The position numbers and the translations under genes were made by a program. 64,000 bases of DNA from Rubrolithibacter sp043763625 (lineage in GTDB: Bacteria > Bacteroidota > Bacteroidia > Sphingobacteriales > Sphingobacteriaceae). The stretch spans positions 23,999 to 87,998 of the forward strand of contig JAYULL010000171.1 of the NCBI GenBank assembly GCA_043763625.1, given 5' to 3'. Position 1 is the first letter of the stretch. Each line of letters starts with the position of its first letter. The notes under the pieces were generated by a model. It was not told the DNA's origin. It saw only the letters and a list, made by a program, of their open reading frames with translations, and did no database searches. Below are positions 8,800 through 17,396 of the stretch, one piece after another.

Positions 8800-9270
8800 G
8801 TGAAAAATATAGTCAGGCTCATTATTAGTATATCACTTCCCCTGTTGGTGGGTGCTGTTGCCGGCTATGCAACCTCTAGCAATATTTCTAATTGGTATGT
8901 TTATTTGAATAAGCCTTGGTTTAATCCGCCAAACTACGTATTCGGGCCGGTTTGGACTGTTTTATACCTGCTGATGGGTATCTCACTCTTTTTAATTTGG
9001 AAGACTGCAGCTACCGATGCCCGGTTAACTGCCCTGAGAATATTTTTTATCCAGCTTGGTTTAAACTTCGCCTGGAGCTTTATATTCTTTTATTTTCACC
9101 AACCGGGGTGGGCCTTTGTCGAAATAATACTGCTATGGGGAAGTATTATTTATATGATTTTCTCATTTAATCGGATAAACCCGATTTCGGCATATTTACA
9201 AGTTCCATATCTCTTGTGGGTAAGCTTTGCTGCTTGCCTGAATTTTTCTATATGGTACTTGAACCGTTGA
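8800..9270 (+). CDS. tspO: TspO/MBR family tryptophan-rich sensory protein
   Basis: 156 residues, five predicted membrane helices, and the family pattern: W and P rich loops such as YLNKPWFNPPNYVFGPVWTVLYLLMG (conserved PxW..PxxxFxPVWTxLY), and LNFAWSFIFF. TspO binds porphyrins and is a membrane sensor or stress-response protein. The start is GTG at 8800, 6 bases after the preceding stop. No heme or carotenoid gene adjoins it. Confidence in the family is high; the physiological role here is unknown. Confidence 0.92.
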   Translation: MKNIVRLIISISLPLLVGAVAGYATSSNISNWYVYLNKPWFNPPNYVFGPVWTVLYLLMGISLFLIWKTAATDARLTALRIFFIQLGLNFAWSFIFFYFHQPGWAFVEIILLWGSIIYMIFSFNRINPISAYLQVPYLLWVSFAACLNFSIWYLNR

Positions 9271-9295
9271 AAGAGAACAACCGCTCCTCTGCTCT

Positions 9296-9366
9296 GGTTC
9301 GTGTCTTCACGAAACAATATTATAAACAATAAAAAATGAAAACAGAAGTTCGTGGAGACACGAACC
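9296..9366. repeat. Inverted repeat GGTTCGTGTC, copy A
   Basis: Arms GGTTCGTGTCTTCACGAA (9296-9313) and TTCGTGGAGACACGAACC (9349-9366) flank an A/T-rich centre. A related copy lies at 9778-9834. It sits 26 bases after tspO and could also act as its terminator-like hairpin. Confidence 0.8.
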
Positions 9367-9484
9367 TTGGCTCAGAAATTTGAAAGATGAGGAACGTCTT
9401 AAAGAGGACTTAAATAACGATTACCCCAAATTAAGGCATCATTAAGTCTTCCTTTTTTACCTGATTGATTGAACTTCTCGTTCT

Positions 9485-9706
9485 CTAGCTGTTTTGCCGT
9501 ACTACGTGGTCAGCTAATTTAATGCGCTTGTCGGGATTTTTATCCTTCAAGCACAGAAGTACAATAATGGATATGATTGGAATAAGAAAGGAAATAAAAA
9601 ACCAAAACCAGAATTTCCGTCCCTGACTTTGAGCGAGCAACCCTGCTATCAACTGCGGGCCCAGGAGAAGACCCAAAGCGATAAAAAATAATGGGATTTC
9701 GAACAT
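9485..9706 (-). CDS. Small hypothetical membrane protein
   Basis: A 73-residue protein from the ATG at 9706 (MFEIPLFFIALG...), with two hydrophobic segments separated by a short basic loop (LLAQSQGRKFWFWF) and a charged C-terminus ending ...KRIKLADHVVRQNS. ATG 9718 is equally possible, and the frame is open to a TTG at 9754. A TAAATTTG box just upstream on the minus strand (9722-9729) looks like a Bacteroidota -7 element, which favours a start at 9718 or 9706. It resembles short integral-membrane or PLD-N-like proteins, but I cannot name it. It lies between two copies of the GGTTCGTGTC inverted repeat. Confidence 0.5.
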   Translation of the reverse strand: MFEIPLFFIALGLLLGPQLIAGLLAQSQGRKFWFWFFISFLIPIISIIVLLCLKDKNPDKRIKLADHVVRQNS

Positions 9707-9777
9707 TAGAATGACCATGCGCAAATTTACCAACTTAATTTTCCATCGCTGCAAGATTGATTAGTTTCCCCCGCCTT

Positions 9778-9834
9778 GGTTCGTGTCCGCACGAACAATA
9801 TTAACGATGACAGAGGCTCGTGAAGACACGAACC
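9778..9834. repeat. Inverted repeat GGTTCGTGTC, copy B
   Basis: Arms GGTTCGTGTCCGCACGAAC and CTCGTGAAGACACGAACC, separated by AATATTAACGATGACAGAGG. It shares both arms with 9296-9366 but has a shorter centre. Confidence 0.8.
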
Positions 9835-9840
9835 TTGGCC

Positions 9841-9913
9841 GAGAGTAGGACCGGTAAAATTTAGTCCTTTGTATCGTCACTGCGAGGAGGCACGACGAAG
9901 CAGTCTCTTGGAT
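9841..9913. repeat. Copies of AGAGTAGGACCGG and GTCACTGCGAGG repeats
   Basis: 9841-9864 repeats the motif at 7960-7983; 9875-9913 is a copy of the CGTCATTGCGAGGAGGCACGACGAAG-type element. The order is the same as at 7.96-8.07 kb, so the two may move or duplicate together. Confidence 0.7.
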
Positions 9914-10082
9914 GGACGTGTTTTTCGCTTCCTTATATAAGTGCAGATTATATCCGCTTCATTCAATTGTACGAGATGCGAAGGTTACCGGCTCGAACAG
10001 ACCGATTGTTACTATCCCACGTTGGGACATTGCAATTAAACAAAAAGTGTTTATATTAAGCTTCTCATGAAATAACGCACAA

Positions 10083-10154
10083 ATGAAAAAGATTTTACTT
10101 TTCTTGCTTATTGCCTAAACAAGCCTCATCGGTTGCACAACAATAGAAATATAG
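10083..10154 (+). pseudogene. Lipoprotein signal-peptide remnant
   Basis: ATG at 10083 begins MKKILLFLLIA, then a TAA, then in the same frame TSLIGCTTIEI and a second stop. With the stop ignored this is a textbook lipoprotein signal (LIGC lipobox). The rest of the gene has been replaced by a repeat segment (10146-10188) also found at about 959-998. It is the dead 5' end of a lipoprotein gene. Confidence 0.5.
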
Positions 10155-10188
10155 CAGTGCGATTGGCTATACCGGAGGAAAAGGGTTC
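10146..10188. repeat. Copy of the RAYT-leader segment
   Basis: GAAATATAGCAGTGCGATTGG and CCGGAGGAAAAGG match the 959-998 region upstream of the first RAYT remnant with a few substitutions. Confidence 0.6.
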
Positions 10189-10282
10189 TTAAATATTTAT
10201 TTGGCGGACTAATAGGTCCGAAATCCAAGCTCGAACAGGGACAGGTTATTCAGAATTCTAAAGATTGAATTAAAACTCATAG

Positions 10283-11389
10283 ATGAAAAGTAAAATTCTA
10301 ATAGTAAGTGTTGGAAGTATGGTGTCTCAAAATATTTTAGAGACACTTAAAAACAGAAGGAAAAATATTATCATCATAGGTACAGATGCAAGTGCTGATG
10401 CTCCTTTATACGATTGTGATAAAATTTATTTGACCCCAATTTCTGAGTTACCACCTTCAAATTACGCGGAATGTCTTTCAAAAATAATTATAGAAGAATC
10501 ACCGGACCTTATTCTTGCGGGAAGAGATATCGATATAATAATCTTAGCCGAGTTAAAAACAAAATTTCCAAGCATTGCTGACAGGTTTATTGCCGGCGAA
10601 TCTAATTTAGCACAACTTATGGAAGACAAATGGCTAAGTTGGCAATTTGCTCAAGAAGAAAGTCTCCCCTTTGCCGAAACTATTGTTTATGACCGGGAAA
10701 ATAATAAGGCAGGCGTTGAAATATTTGTTCAAAAATACGGATTCCCGTTTATTGCTAAACCAAGAAAGGGCTTTGCAAGCAAAGCAGTTTCGTTTATATT
10801 AAATTATGATCAGCTATCGGGTATTTCTTCGGATGGCTCCATTATTATTCAAGAATATTTAGGAGATAGCCGTAAAATAATAGATTTTCAAGAAAGTATG
10901 AAATGTGGGGGCATACCCTTGTTTTATTCGCTGGAAGAAGTGAAATACAGTATGCAAATGTACATTGGTAAATCAGGAGAACTAAAGGGAAGTGTAGTGA
11001 CAAAACACCAAATGAGAAATGGCGTGAGTGCCGGTGTCACTATTTTTGAAAACCACGGGTTGGAGGATTTGATAGATAAATATTATAAGGTTTTCTCAAG
11101 AAAAGGCTGGTATGGTCCGTTAAATATTCAATTACAGACGTGCAATACTACAAATAAACTAAAGGCCTTTGAATTTAACGGACGCTTTACAGGTGCAACG
11201 GCAGCAAGATATATATTAGGCTATGATGAAGTGGGTTTCGCTTTGGAACTATTACCTTCAAGCCACATCAAAAAAGATGGGTCATGCGGCTCTCAGAAAA
11301 ATGTGCTTAAACAGACGTATGTTTCTGTGAGGCCCGATTGCCATATTACAACGCTCAACAAACATAAAACGTGGGAACCGTTGGATTGA
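10283..11389 (+). CDS. ATP-grasp domain protein
   Basis: 368 residues: an N-terminal pre-ATP-grasp Rossmann-like domain (KSKILIVSVGSMVSQNILETL, then LILAGRDIDIIILAEL) and an ATP-grasp fold with KYGFPFIAKPRKGFASKAV (the P-loop-like lysine strand), IIIQEYL and the metal-binding FEFNGRFTGATAARY. ATP-grasp enzymes join a carboxylate to an amine or thiol; this layout resembles CarB-like/PylC-like ligases. It is a single gene between repeat-rich spacers, with no biosynthetic neighbours that would suggest a substrate. Confidence 0.85.
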   Translation: MKSKILIVSVGSMVSQNILETLKNRRKNIIIIGTDASADAPLYDCDKIYLTPISELPPSNYAECLSKIIIEESPDLILAGRDIDIIILAELKTKFPSIADRFIAGESNLAQLMEDKWLSWQFAQEESLPFAETIVYDRENNKAGVEIFVQKYGFPFIAKPRKGFASKAVSFILNYDQLSGISSDGSIIIQEYLGDSRKIIDFQESMKCGGIPLFYSLEEVKYSMQMYIGKSGELKGSVVTKHQMRNGVSAGVTIFENHGLEDLIDKYYKVFSRKGWYGPLNIQLQTCNTTNKLKAFEFNGRFTGATAARYILGYDEVGFALELLPSSHIKKDGSCGSQKNVLKQTYVSVRPDCHITTLNKHKTWEPLD

Positions 11390-11398
11390 GCGTATTTG

Positions 11399-11451
11399 GG
11401 AGGAGGCACGACAAAGCAATCTCTTGCTCGGGTTCGAGGGAGATTGTTTCC
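11399..11451. repeat. GTCATTGCGAGG-family repeat, inverted pair
   Basis: GAGGAGGCACGACAAAGCAATCT is followed after a short loop by GAGGGAGATTGTTTCCC, giving an imperfect hairpin of the same family as 7.96-8.25 kb and 9875. It lies just after the ATP-grasp gene. Confidence 0.65.
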
Positions 11452-11506
11452 CCTCTATCGCAACCTTCGCTTATGCAGCAATTGCACATGACTTTCGTAA
11501 TGCCGT

Positions 11507-12102
11507 TTATAAATCAGCAAAGAATTCCGGATTTTTTCTAAAAATATTAACGTTTCCGGTGTAAGTTTTTTCAGCTGCCTTTATCTTATAGTAATACGAA
11601 CCTGTTGGAAGATAAGCGCCATTAAACTTACCGTTCCAAGGATGCGGGTAATCAACAGATCGAAATACTAAGTTACCATGGCGATTGTAAACCGAAACAG
11701 AACAATTAATGCCTTCAAGAAATTTAATTTCCCAAGTGTCGTTTATTCCGTCGTTGTGGGCGAAAAGGCATTAGGGATACCGTTGAACATATATTCTTTT
11801 TTGGGAAAAAAGATTTCCATTCTACCGGAGTCATCATTCTTCCATGAGAATCGATAATTCCCTGTGTAGGGGTCGGAAGCACTCCAATTAAATACAACGC
11901 CGGTGCCCGCATGCGGGGAAGAATTTTTGGTATGTTGAACTGTAAACTCGTTAGCGGACGGATTGTAAATAACATTTAACGAGGAGTTACTGACATATGG
12001 AGGTAAAGAACTAAGCGGCATACCGGAAAGAGTAAGAGGCCGTTGCAAATTTAGTATCCAAATTTTAATACCGGGATTGCCGATTAAACGTCCGATGGGC
12101 CG
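11507..12102 (-). pseudogene. Gliding-motility/T9SS C-terminal domain protein fragment, frameshifted
   Basis: The minus strand reads ...GIPNAFSPTTTE then stop; one added base at about 11757 converts it to NAFSPHNDGINDTWEIKFLEG, followed by VYNRHGNLVFRSVDYPHPWNG and SYYYKIKAAEKTYTGNVNIFR, ending at 11507. This is the gliding motility-associated C-terminal (type B sorting) domain that directs proteins through the type IX secretion system. The upstream part is short, opens just after a stop at 12103 and has no signal peptide, so both the N-terminus and the frame are lost. It is a relic of a large surface protein. Confidence 0.85.
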
Positions 12103-12192
12103 TCAATGTTTATATTGCCGGTGTCTTCTTTTTTATCCATTTTGCAGGATACAAACAGCAATGCTAAAATTCCCATGGGTAACCTTTTTTTA

Positions 12193-13413
12193 ATGAGAAA
12201 TCTTCCGGCAGTTTTACTGTTTATTTTCGTTTCCCTACCGGCTTTTTTACTTGGAGGTACAGTACTTAGCGGTTATGAGGATCTTAAAAATATCGTTTCA
12301 AAAAAAGATACAGGCACCGGTATCGTGATAACAACACCGTTATCTCGGATAGTTTATCAAAGGCGCACTAATGGCAAAACCTTAGTTCCGGTTAAAGGAA
12401 CCTGTTTCGAAAAAACATTTCGTGTTGAGGCAAGGCTGGTAGCACGCGGGAAAGGGCAGGGAAAAACTTCGAAATGGCAAAAAATTAAGATCGTAAACCC
12501 CGCCGGAGCTTTTTCAGGAACCATAGAAGGATCGGATGGCTGGTACGATCTGGAAGTTAGATGTAAAATTGCAAAACCCGATTGGAAAAAAACAAAGCTG
12601 GAAAGAGTGGGCATTGGCGAAGTGTTTATAGTGGTCGGCCACTCCGTTGCGCAAGGGGGCGAAATCAATGGCGAGGGTGCCGTGGACGATCGCGTAAGCA
12701 CCATTGCCCTTGATGAAAAGTCGGAAAGCTTTGATAAAAAATATCTTACAACCGGCGATCCCGGGTATCTTCCGGATGCCGTTTTTGTTCAAGCAGCTAC
12801 AGGAATTGCGCAGGCACCGTTTGCGCATGGTAATTATTTCTGGTCAAAGTTTGCAGAGTTGGTCGTTCAAAAAGAAAATGTTCCTGTGCTGATATTCAAC
12901 GCTGCTTTTGGGGGAACAAGCCTTGAGCATTGGGCGAAGTCATCGCAGAATATCCGGTTTGAACATGGGTTTGTGAGATCCGATATCCGGATGCCATATA
13001 TAAATTTGTTTAATACGTTTAAAAAATATATTTCACTAACGGGGCTACGTGCACTTCTTGCTGATCAAGGGCAGAATGATTCCGGACAAAAAGACGCGGG
13101 CATAATTCTGGCGAACTATAAAATATTTGTACAACAAGCACGTGAAGATTTAAACTACCCTAAATTAGCAGTAGTTGTAAACCGACAAATGCCTAAAAAT
13201 GCGCCGGCCGTAGGAGAAGCGCAGGAAAGAATGATAAAGGAGCCTTATTGCTTTCCCGGCCCCGATTACAATATGGACCTGCAAGAAAAAGACTGTGTAG
13301 ACGGTATTCATTTAAGTCTCTCAGGTGTCCAAAAAGCAGCTCATTTATGGGCGAAAGCGTTAACCCCGGCTTTTTTTAAAAAGGTCGAACCGTGGATACC
13401 CTCGTGGCAGTAG
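12193..13413 (+). CDS. Secreted SGNH/sialate O-acetylesterase-like hydrolase
   Basis: About 406 residues from the ATG at 12193 (MRNLPAVLLFIFVSLPAFLLGG), which starts cleanly at a signal peptide; the frame is open back to ATG 12106. GIGEVFIVVGHSVAQGG near residue 160 corresponds to the GEVW..GQSN block of SGNH/SASA esterases and provides the catalytic Ser. FNAAFGGTSLEHW supplies the Gly block, LADQGQND the Asn block, and DCVDGIHLSLSG near the C-terminus the Asp-x-x-His pair. Such enzymes deacetylate glycans. A secreted GH127 gene follows 123 bases later, consistent with joint glycan processing. Confidence 0.8.
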   Translation: MRNLPAVLLFIFVSLPAFLLGGTVLSGYEDLKNIVSKKDTGTGIVITTPLSRIVYQRRTNGKTLVPVKGTCFEKTFRVEARLVARGKGQGKTSKWQKIKIVNPAGAFSGTIEGSDGWYDLEVRCKIAKPDWKKTKLERVGIGEVFIVVGHSVAQGGEINGEGAVDDRVSTIALDEKSESFDKKYLTTGDPGYLPDAVFVQAATGIAQAPFAHGNYFWSKFAELVVQKENVPVLIFNAAFGGTSLEHWAKSSQNIRFEHGFVRSDIRMPYINLFNTFKKYISLTGLRALLADQGQNDSGQKDAGIILANYKIFVQQAREDLNYPKLAVVVNRQMPKNAPAVGEAQERMIKEPYCFPGPDYNMDLQEKDCVDGIHLSLSGVQKAAHLWAKALTPAFFKKVEPWIPSWQ

Positions 13414-13536
13414 CCTCGGCTATCCGGTTTTTGAAAAAACATCTTCAGGTTATCTATAATTAGAGATAATGCTGGATATTGATAGTCACCGATTCTATCT
13501 TTGCGAGATCTAATAGTTTAGTTATATATCAATAGA

Positions 13537-15423
13537 ATGAATAGTATTAAAAAAATTATCGTACCTCTTGTGATGTTGTTGATTTGGTCTTTTTTAGCTA
13601 CCGCACAAACCGGCTATAAATTGCAACAAGTCCCGTTACAGAACTGTACTATTGATGATGCTTTCTGGTTACCGCGTTTACAAAAACACAGTAATGCAAC
13701 CATCCCGGCAGCAATTGTTCAATTGCGTGATTCCACCGCACGTATCCAAAATTTTGAAATAGCTGCCGGAGAAAAGCAGGGAAAGTTTAAGGGGCTGGTA
13801 TGGGATGATTCCGATGTATATAAAGTAATGGAAGGAATCGCCTACTCAATCATGTTAAAACCTGATCCCGGCCTTGAGAAGCTGATGGATTATTGGATCG
13901 ACATGATGGCGAAGGCACAACAACCGGATGGGTATCTGGTTACTTTTTTTATTCTTTCAAAAGAAGATGATGGCTTAGGCAAAAATTTGGGTCGCTGGTC
14001 GGATATCGGACGGCATGAGATGTACGACGGCGGGCACATGATCGAAGCTGCAATTGCCTATTACAAAGCCACCGGAAAAATAAAATTTCTGGAGGTCGCC
14101 GGTCGTTTTGCTGATCACTGGATTGCCATGTTCGGCCCCGGAAAGCGACATTGGGCAGAGGGCCACCAGGAGCCTGAATTGGCACTGGTGAAACTGTATA
14201 ATGTAACTAATGAAAAAAAATACCTCGACTTTGCGAACTGGCTTCTTGAAGAAAGAGGCCATGGTTATGAATTTGGCCCCATGTGGGAAGCAAACCCGAG
14301 GGCCAATATTGATATCTTGAGCGACATCCCCGTAAAAGACATAGTGGAAGCTAAAGGTCATGCGGTGAGAGCGATGTATATGTATTCCGGCATGGCTGAT
14401 ATTGTAGCTAACACAGGTGATAGTACTTATCTTAAAGCACTTAATACCGTTTGGGACGATGTAGTGAACAAAAAAATGTATATCACCGGAGGCGTTGGAT
14501 CAATGCGTGACGGCGAGGCATTCGGTCCTGCTTATTATCTGCCCAATAAAGCTGCTTATTGCGAAACCTGCTCCTCCGTAGGAATGGTGTTATGGAACAG
14601 CCGTATGAACCTCTTGTCCGGAAATGGCAAGTACGCAAATGTACTGGAGCGATCTCTCTACAATGCTGTGTTAGCCGGACAATCGCTATCAGGCGATAAG
14701 TTTTTTTACACGAACCCGCTTGAAGCAGAAGGGAAAACACATCGTGGCGGAGAATATGGTATTGCTTGCTGCCCTACAAATATGGCCCGTTTTATTCCGC
14801 AGATTGGGCAGTATATTTATATGACAGGCGCAAATGAATTGTTTGTGAACCTGTATGTGGGAAGCAAAACAAAAACTAACATTGGCAACACAGAAGTGAC
14901 AGTCTCGCAAAAAACTAATTATCCGTGGTCAGGAAAAGTGATGTTGCAAATAGATCCGGGATCGCCTGTTAACGCCACAGTAAAATTACGGATACCGGAT
15001 TGGTGCAAAAAATATACTGTAAAATTAAACGGTAAAAATGTACATCAACAATCACCGGATAAAGACTATCTCAGTATTAAGAGGCAATGGAACAAAGGCG
15101 ACATGATTACTCTGGATTTAGAGATGCCGGTGCAATTGGTTGCCGCGGACCCACGTGTAAAAGACAATGTAGGAAAGCGAGCTATACAGGTTGGGCCGAT
15201 TGTATATTGCGCTGAAGAAGTAGATAACCCGGGAATTGATCTTAATAACATAACCATTAGTGATAAAAATAAATTCAAAACCGTAGCCTGCGAAGGCGTG
15301 CTTGAGGGAATAAAAAAACTAACAACCATGGCGAGTGGAAATAATGTGGTGTTTGTTCCCTATTTCGCTTGGGAAAACAGGAAATCCGGTAAAATGCAGG
15401 TGTGGATGAATTATTCAAAATAG
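13537..15423 (+). CDS. Secreted GH127 beta-L-arabinofuranosidase-like hydrolase
   Basis: 628 residues: signal peptide to about residue 24 (...SFLATAQ), then the DUF1680/GH127 (alpha/alpha)6 barrel and C-terminal beta domains. The zinc/catalytic set of the family is present: Glu343 and Cys345 in AAYCETC, Cys411 and Cys412 in GIACCPTN, where the first Cys of the pair is the nucleophile in the characterised HypBA1 enzyme. RWSDIGRHEMYDGGHMIEAA is the conserved N-terminal substrate-binding block. Expected role is release of beta-L-arabinofuranose from plant-type glycans in the periplasm. A TATCTTTG box at 13496-13503 may be the promoter -7 element. No SusC/D pair is nearby. Confidence 0.92.
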   Translation: MNSIKKIIVPLVMLLIWSFLATAQTGYKLQQVPLQNCTIDDAFWLPRLQKHSNATIPAAIVQLRDSTARIQNFEIAAGEKQGKFKGLVWDDSDVYKVMEGIAYSIMLKPDPGLEKLMDYWIDMMAKAQQPDGYLVTFFILSKEDDGLGKNLGRWSDIGRHEMYDGGHMIEAAIAYYKATGKIKFLEVAGRFADHWIAMFGPGKRHWAEGHQEPELALVKLYNVTNEKKYLDFANWLLEERGHGYEFGPMWEANPRANIDILSDIPVKDIVEAKGHAVRAMYMYSGMADIVANTGDSTYLKALNTVWDDVVNKKMYITGGVGSMRDGEAFGPAYYLPNKAAYCETCSSVGMVLWNSRMNLLSGNGKYANVLERSLYNAVLAGQSLSGDKFFYTNPLEAEGKTHRGGEYGIACCPTNMARFIPQIGQYIYMTGANELFVNLYVGSKTKTNIGNTEVTVSQKTNYPWSGKVMLQIDPGSPVNATVKLRIPDWCKKYTVKLNGKNVHQQSPDKDYLSIKRQWNKGDMITLDLEMPVQLVAADPRVKDNVGKRAIQVGPIVYCAEEVDNPGIDLNNITISDKNKFKTVACEGVLEGIKKLTTMASGNNVVFVPYFAWENRKSGKMQVWMNYSK

Positions 15424-15430
15424 ACAGATG

Positions 15431-15526
15431 TTAACGGGTAAGCAGCTCTACCCCACGAGGCGGATTGCTGCCGGTATAATTTTTTGGTTTCTTCATATAG
15501 AAGAGCAGATTGAAATTGGTTTTCAT
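15431..15526 (-). pseudogene. Truncated N-terminus of a Bacteroidota tyrosine integrase
   Basis: The minus strand from ATG 15526 reads MKTNFNLLFYMKKPKNYTGS and stops after 31 codons. This is the characteristic opening of Bacteroidota mobile-element integrases (arm-binding/SAM-like N-terminus). The rest is gone, and the following GH127 gene ends 8 bases away. Confidence 0.65.
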
Positions 15527-15534
15527 CCCTTAAA

Positions 15535-16061
15535 GCTGTTTAATGGTTTCCTTTCAGTGCATGGAGCATCCGGCGATCAAAGTCGAGATCTGCCGGTCTG
15601 ATATTACGGGCTTCAAAACAGCGCAGACCGCATCCGTAGAGCAAACCAATCGAAAATACGATGCTTTAGCAGTTTGGTGCTTTTAGCAGCCGCTTCATTT
15701 CCTCTCTGCTTAACACGATAGGGAGTTTTTTCTCATGCTTAATACCGGGCAACTCGATGTGCTTATCTTTAAAACCCAACATCCGGAAGGCAAAGCGAAG
15801 TCCGTAAACGGTAAACTTGAAATAGGAATCGGAAAGAGTGGGGTGTTCTGCTGCACCAAGTACAGGTAATCGTTAATCTGATCTGTATCCGGCTCGGTAG
15901 GAAACCGGCCGAAATGAAGAGCCATTTTAGCTAAATGGGTACTGTAACCGATTAGGGCATTCCGGCTTTTATCGGTAATAGAAACTTTCTGCTGCATCTG
16001 AGCATACAAGTCGGAAAATCCTGATACTTTCGCACAGGCAGAACTGATTAAGTTTGGAGTG
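15535..16061 (-). pseudogene. Decayed tyrosine recombinase
   Basis: Piecing frames together on the minus strand gives GFSDLYAQMQQKVSITDKSR, YSTHLAKMALHFGRFPTEPD, QINDYLYLVQ, then after frameshifts SYFKFTVYGLRFAFRMLGFK, LPIVLSREEMKRLL, and SIGLLYGCGLRCFEARNIRP. These are the SAM-like core-binding domain and the start of the catalytic domain (conserved Arg in GCGLRCFE) of a phage-type integrase. Several frameshifts and stops, and loss of the C-terminal H-x-x-R...Y, show it is dead. Confidence 0.75.
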
Positions 16062-16669
16062 TCTTTTTTTTCATAATAATAAACTTAATCTAGTTTCTGC
16101 TAATTCTAGGCTGAGGCGCTTTGAAAAACTACCGAAGGTTTAGTGCAACATCGGCTTGTGGCTATTGCTAGCTTTTTCGTTTAGTAAATTGAGTTCTTTC
16201 TATTACTTTAGTTCGAGCTTGTGATGTTAATGCTCTTAATTCCGCAACTACAACAAGCCCTAACCGTTATAACCGATAGAAAAGACAACGAACGATAATC
16301 ATTTAAACCCCTTATTCTCTTCACAACGTTAAATTTTAAATACCTGTTGCATTTCTAAAAAATAATACTGTTTTTTGCATCCTTAAACTATTTAAATCGC
16401 TGAGAGTCAATAATCCGCAAATGAACATCACCGCTTACATAACAACTGTTACTGTTTGGCTAAATAGATGCCGGGTGAGTATAATTAGTATTCTTAGGAA
16501 CAGCGAAAAACCCGTACTTAGGCGACGATTTTTTATGCCTAAAATTTGATTTCAGGCAATCCTTCCACTCACTCTTCGGAATTTCCCGGAAACCATAACT
16601 CACATTTTTCATTTATTTAATATCAAGATTTGTTTTTTTCCGTACAACCGGGATAATTTTTACCTCAAG
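16062..16669. other. Long non-coding spacer before the arginine operon
   Basis: About 600 bases without a clear gene. 16153-16159 (GGCTTGT) and 16252-16259 (AACAAGCC) form an inverted pair around an A/T-rich centre and look like the ends of an intergenic repeat unit. A short minus-strand frame is listed separately. A TTG (16630) and TAATTTTT (16654-16661) pair 21 bases apart could be the promoter of the operon starting at 16670, but the -7 box lacks the usual final G. Confidence 0.4.
16460..16612 (-). CDS. Possible small ORF, 50 residues
   Basis: From ATG 16612 the minus strand reads MKNVSYGFREIPKSEWKDCL and on to ...KYGFFAVPKNTNYTHPASI then stop, and is open again in the same frame after that stop. 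The composition looks protein-like, so this may be the remnant of a longer gene. I do not recognise a family, and it may not be expressed. Confidence 0.3.
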   Translation of the reverse strand: MKNVSYGFREIPKSEWKDCLKSNFRHKKSSPKYGFFAVPKNTNYTHPASI

Positions 16670-17392
16670 ATGCAAGAAAACGAATTTTCAGTATTGGTAG
16701 CAAGCGAAACCCACATCCGTTATGCAGAAGAGATTGTAGAGGAAATGGCCGAATCGGCCAAAGCAAGGGGAACCGGTATAGCTCGTCGCTCGTCGGAATA
16801 TATTGCTAAAAAAATCCTTGAGGGTAAAGCCGTTATTGCTTTGCATATCGACGGCACATGGGCGGGTTTTTGTTATATCGAAACGTGGAGTCACGGGAAG
16901 TTTGTAGCAAACTCCGGCCTTATTGTCAGTCCTAAGTTCAGGAACTTCGGATTAGCCAAAAAGATAAAACATAAAATTTTTGAGCTTTCAAGAGAACAAT
17001 ATCCCGACGCTAAGCTATTTGGCCTCACGACCGGCCTTGCCGTAATGAAAATTAACTCAGAAATCGGTTACGAACCCGTTACCTATTCAGAACTCACGCA
17101 GGATGAGGAGTTTTGGAAGGGCTGCAAAAGCTGCGTTAATTACGATATTCTAATGAGTAAAGACCGGAAAAACTGTATGTGCACCGCCATGCTTTTCGAC
17201 CCGACGGATATTCAGCAAAAATGGGAAAACAAGCTCAAAGCACTGGAAGAACAAAAGCGTGAACTTGAAGAACAAATAAAAAAAGTATCCCGAAAATCAA
17301 CCTTGCTTGAACGGATTGAAGAGAAGCTACGCGGTTCTATAAAAGTTTTCGCGGCTTTAGGTGCATTGTTAACTAAATTCCTACATCAATAA
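16670..17392 (+). CDS. GNAT-family N-acyltransferase heading the arginine operon
   Basis: 240 residues: a GNAT domain (residues about 7-150) with the acyl-CoA-binding block VSPKFRNFGLAKKIKHKIFE (variant of Q/RxxGxG/A), followed by a charged coiled-coil tail (EEQKRELEEQIKKVS). It ends 4 bases before argG. In Bacteroidota a GNAT gene at this position probably performs the first step, N-acylation of glutamate, in place of classical argA/argJ. Whether acetyl or succinyl is transferred is not evident from this protein, but ArgF' (21357) points to succinyl. The role is inferred from position rather than from a diagnostic motif. Confidence 0.75.
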   Translation: MQENEFSVLVASETHIRYAEEIVEEMAESAKARGTGIARRSSEYIAKKILEGKAVIALHIDGTWAGFCYIETWSHGKFVANSGLIVSPKFRNFGLAKKIKHKIFELSREQYPDAKLFGLTTGLAVMKINSEIGYEPVTYSELTQDEEFWKGCKSCVNYDILMSKDRKNCMCTAMLFDPTDIQQKWENKLKALEEQKRELEEQIKKVSRKSTLLERIEEKLRGSIKVFAALGALLTKFLHQ

Positions 17393-17396
17393 TATC

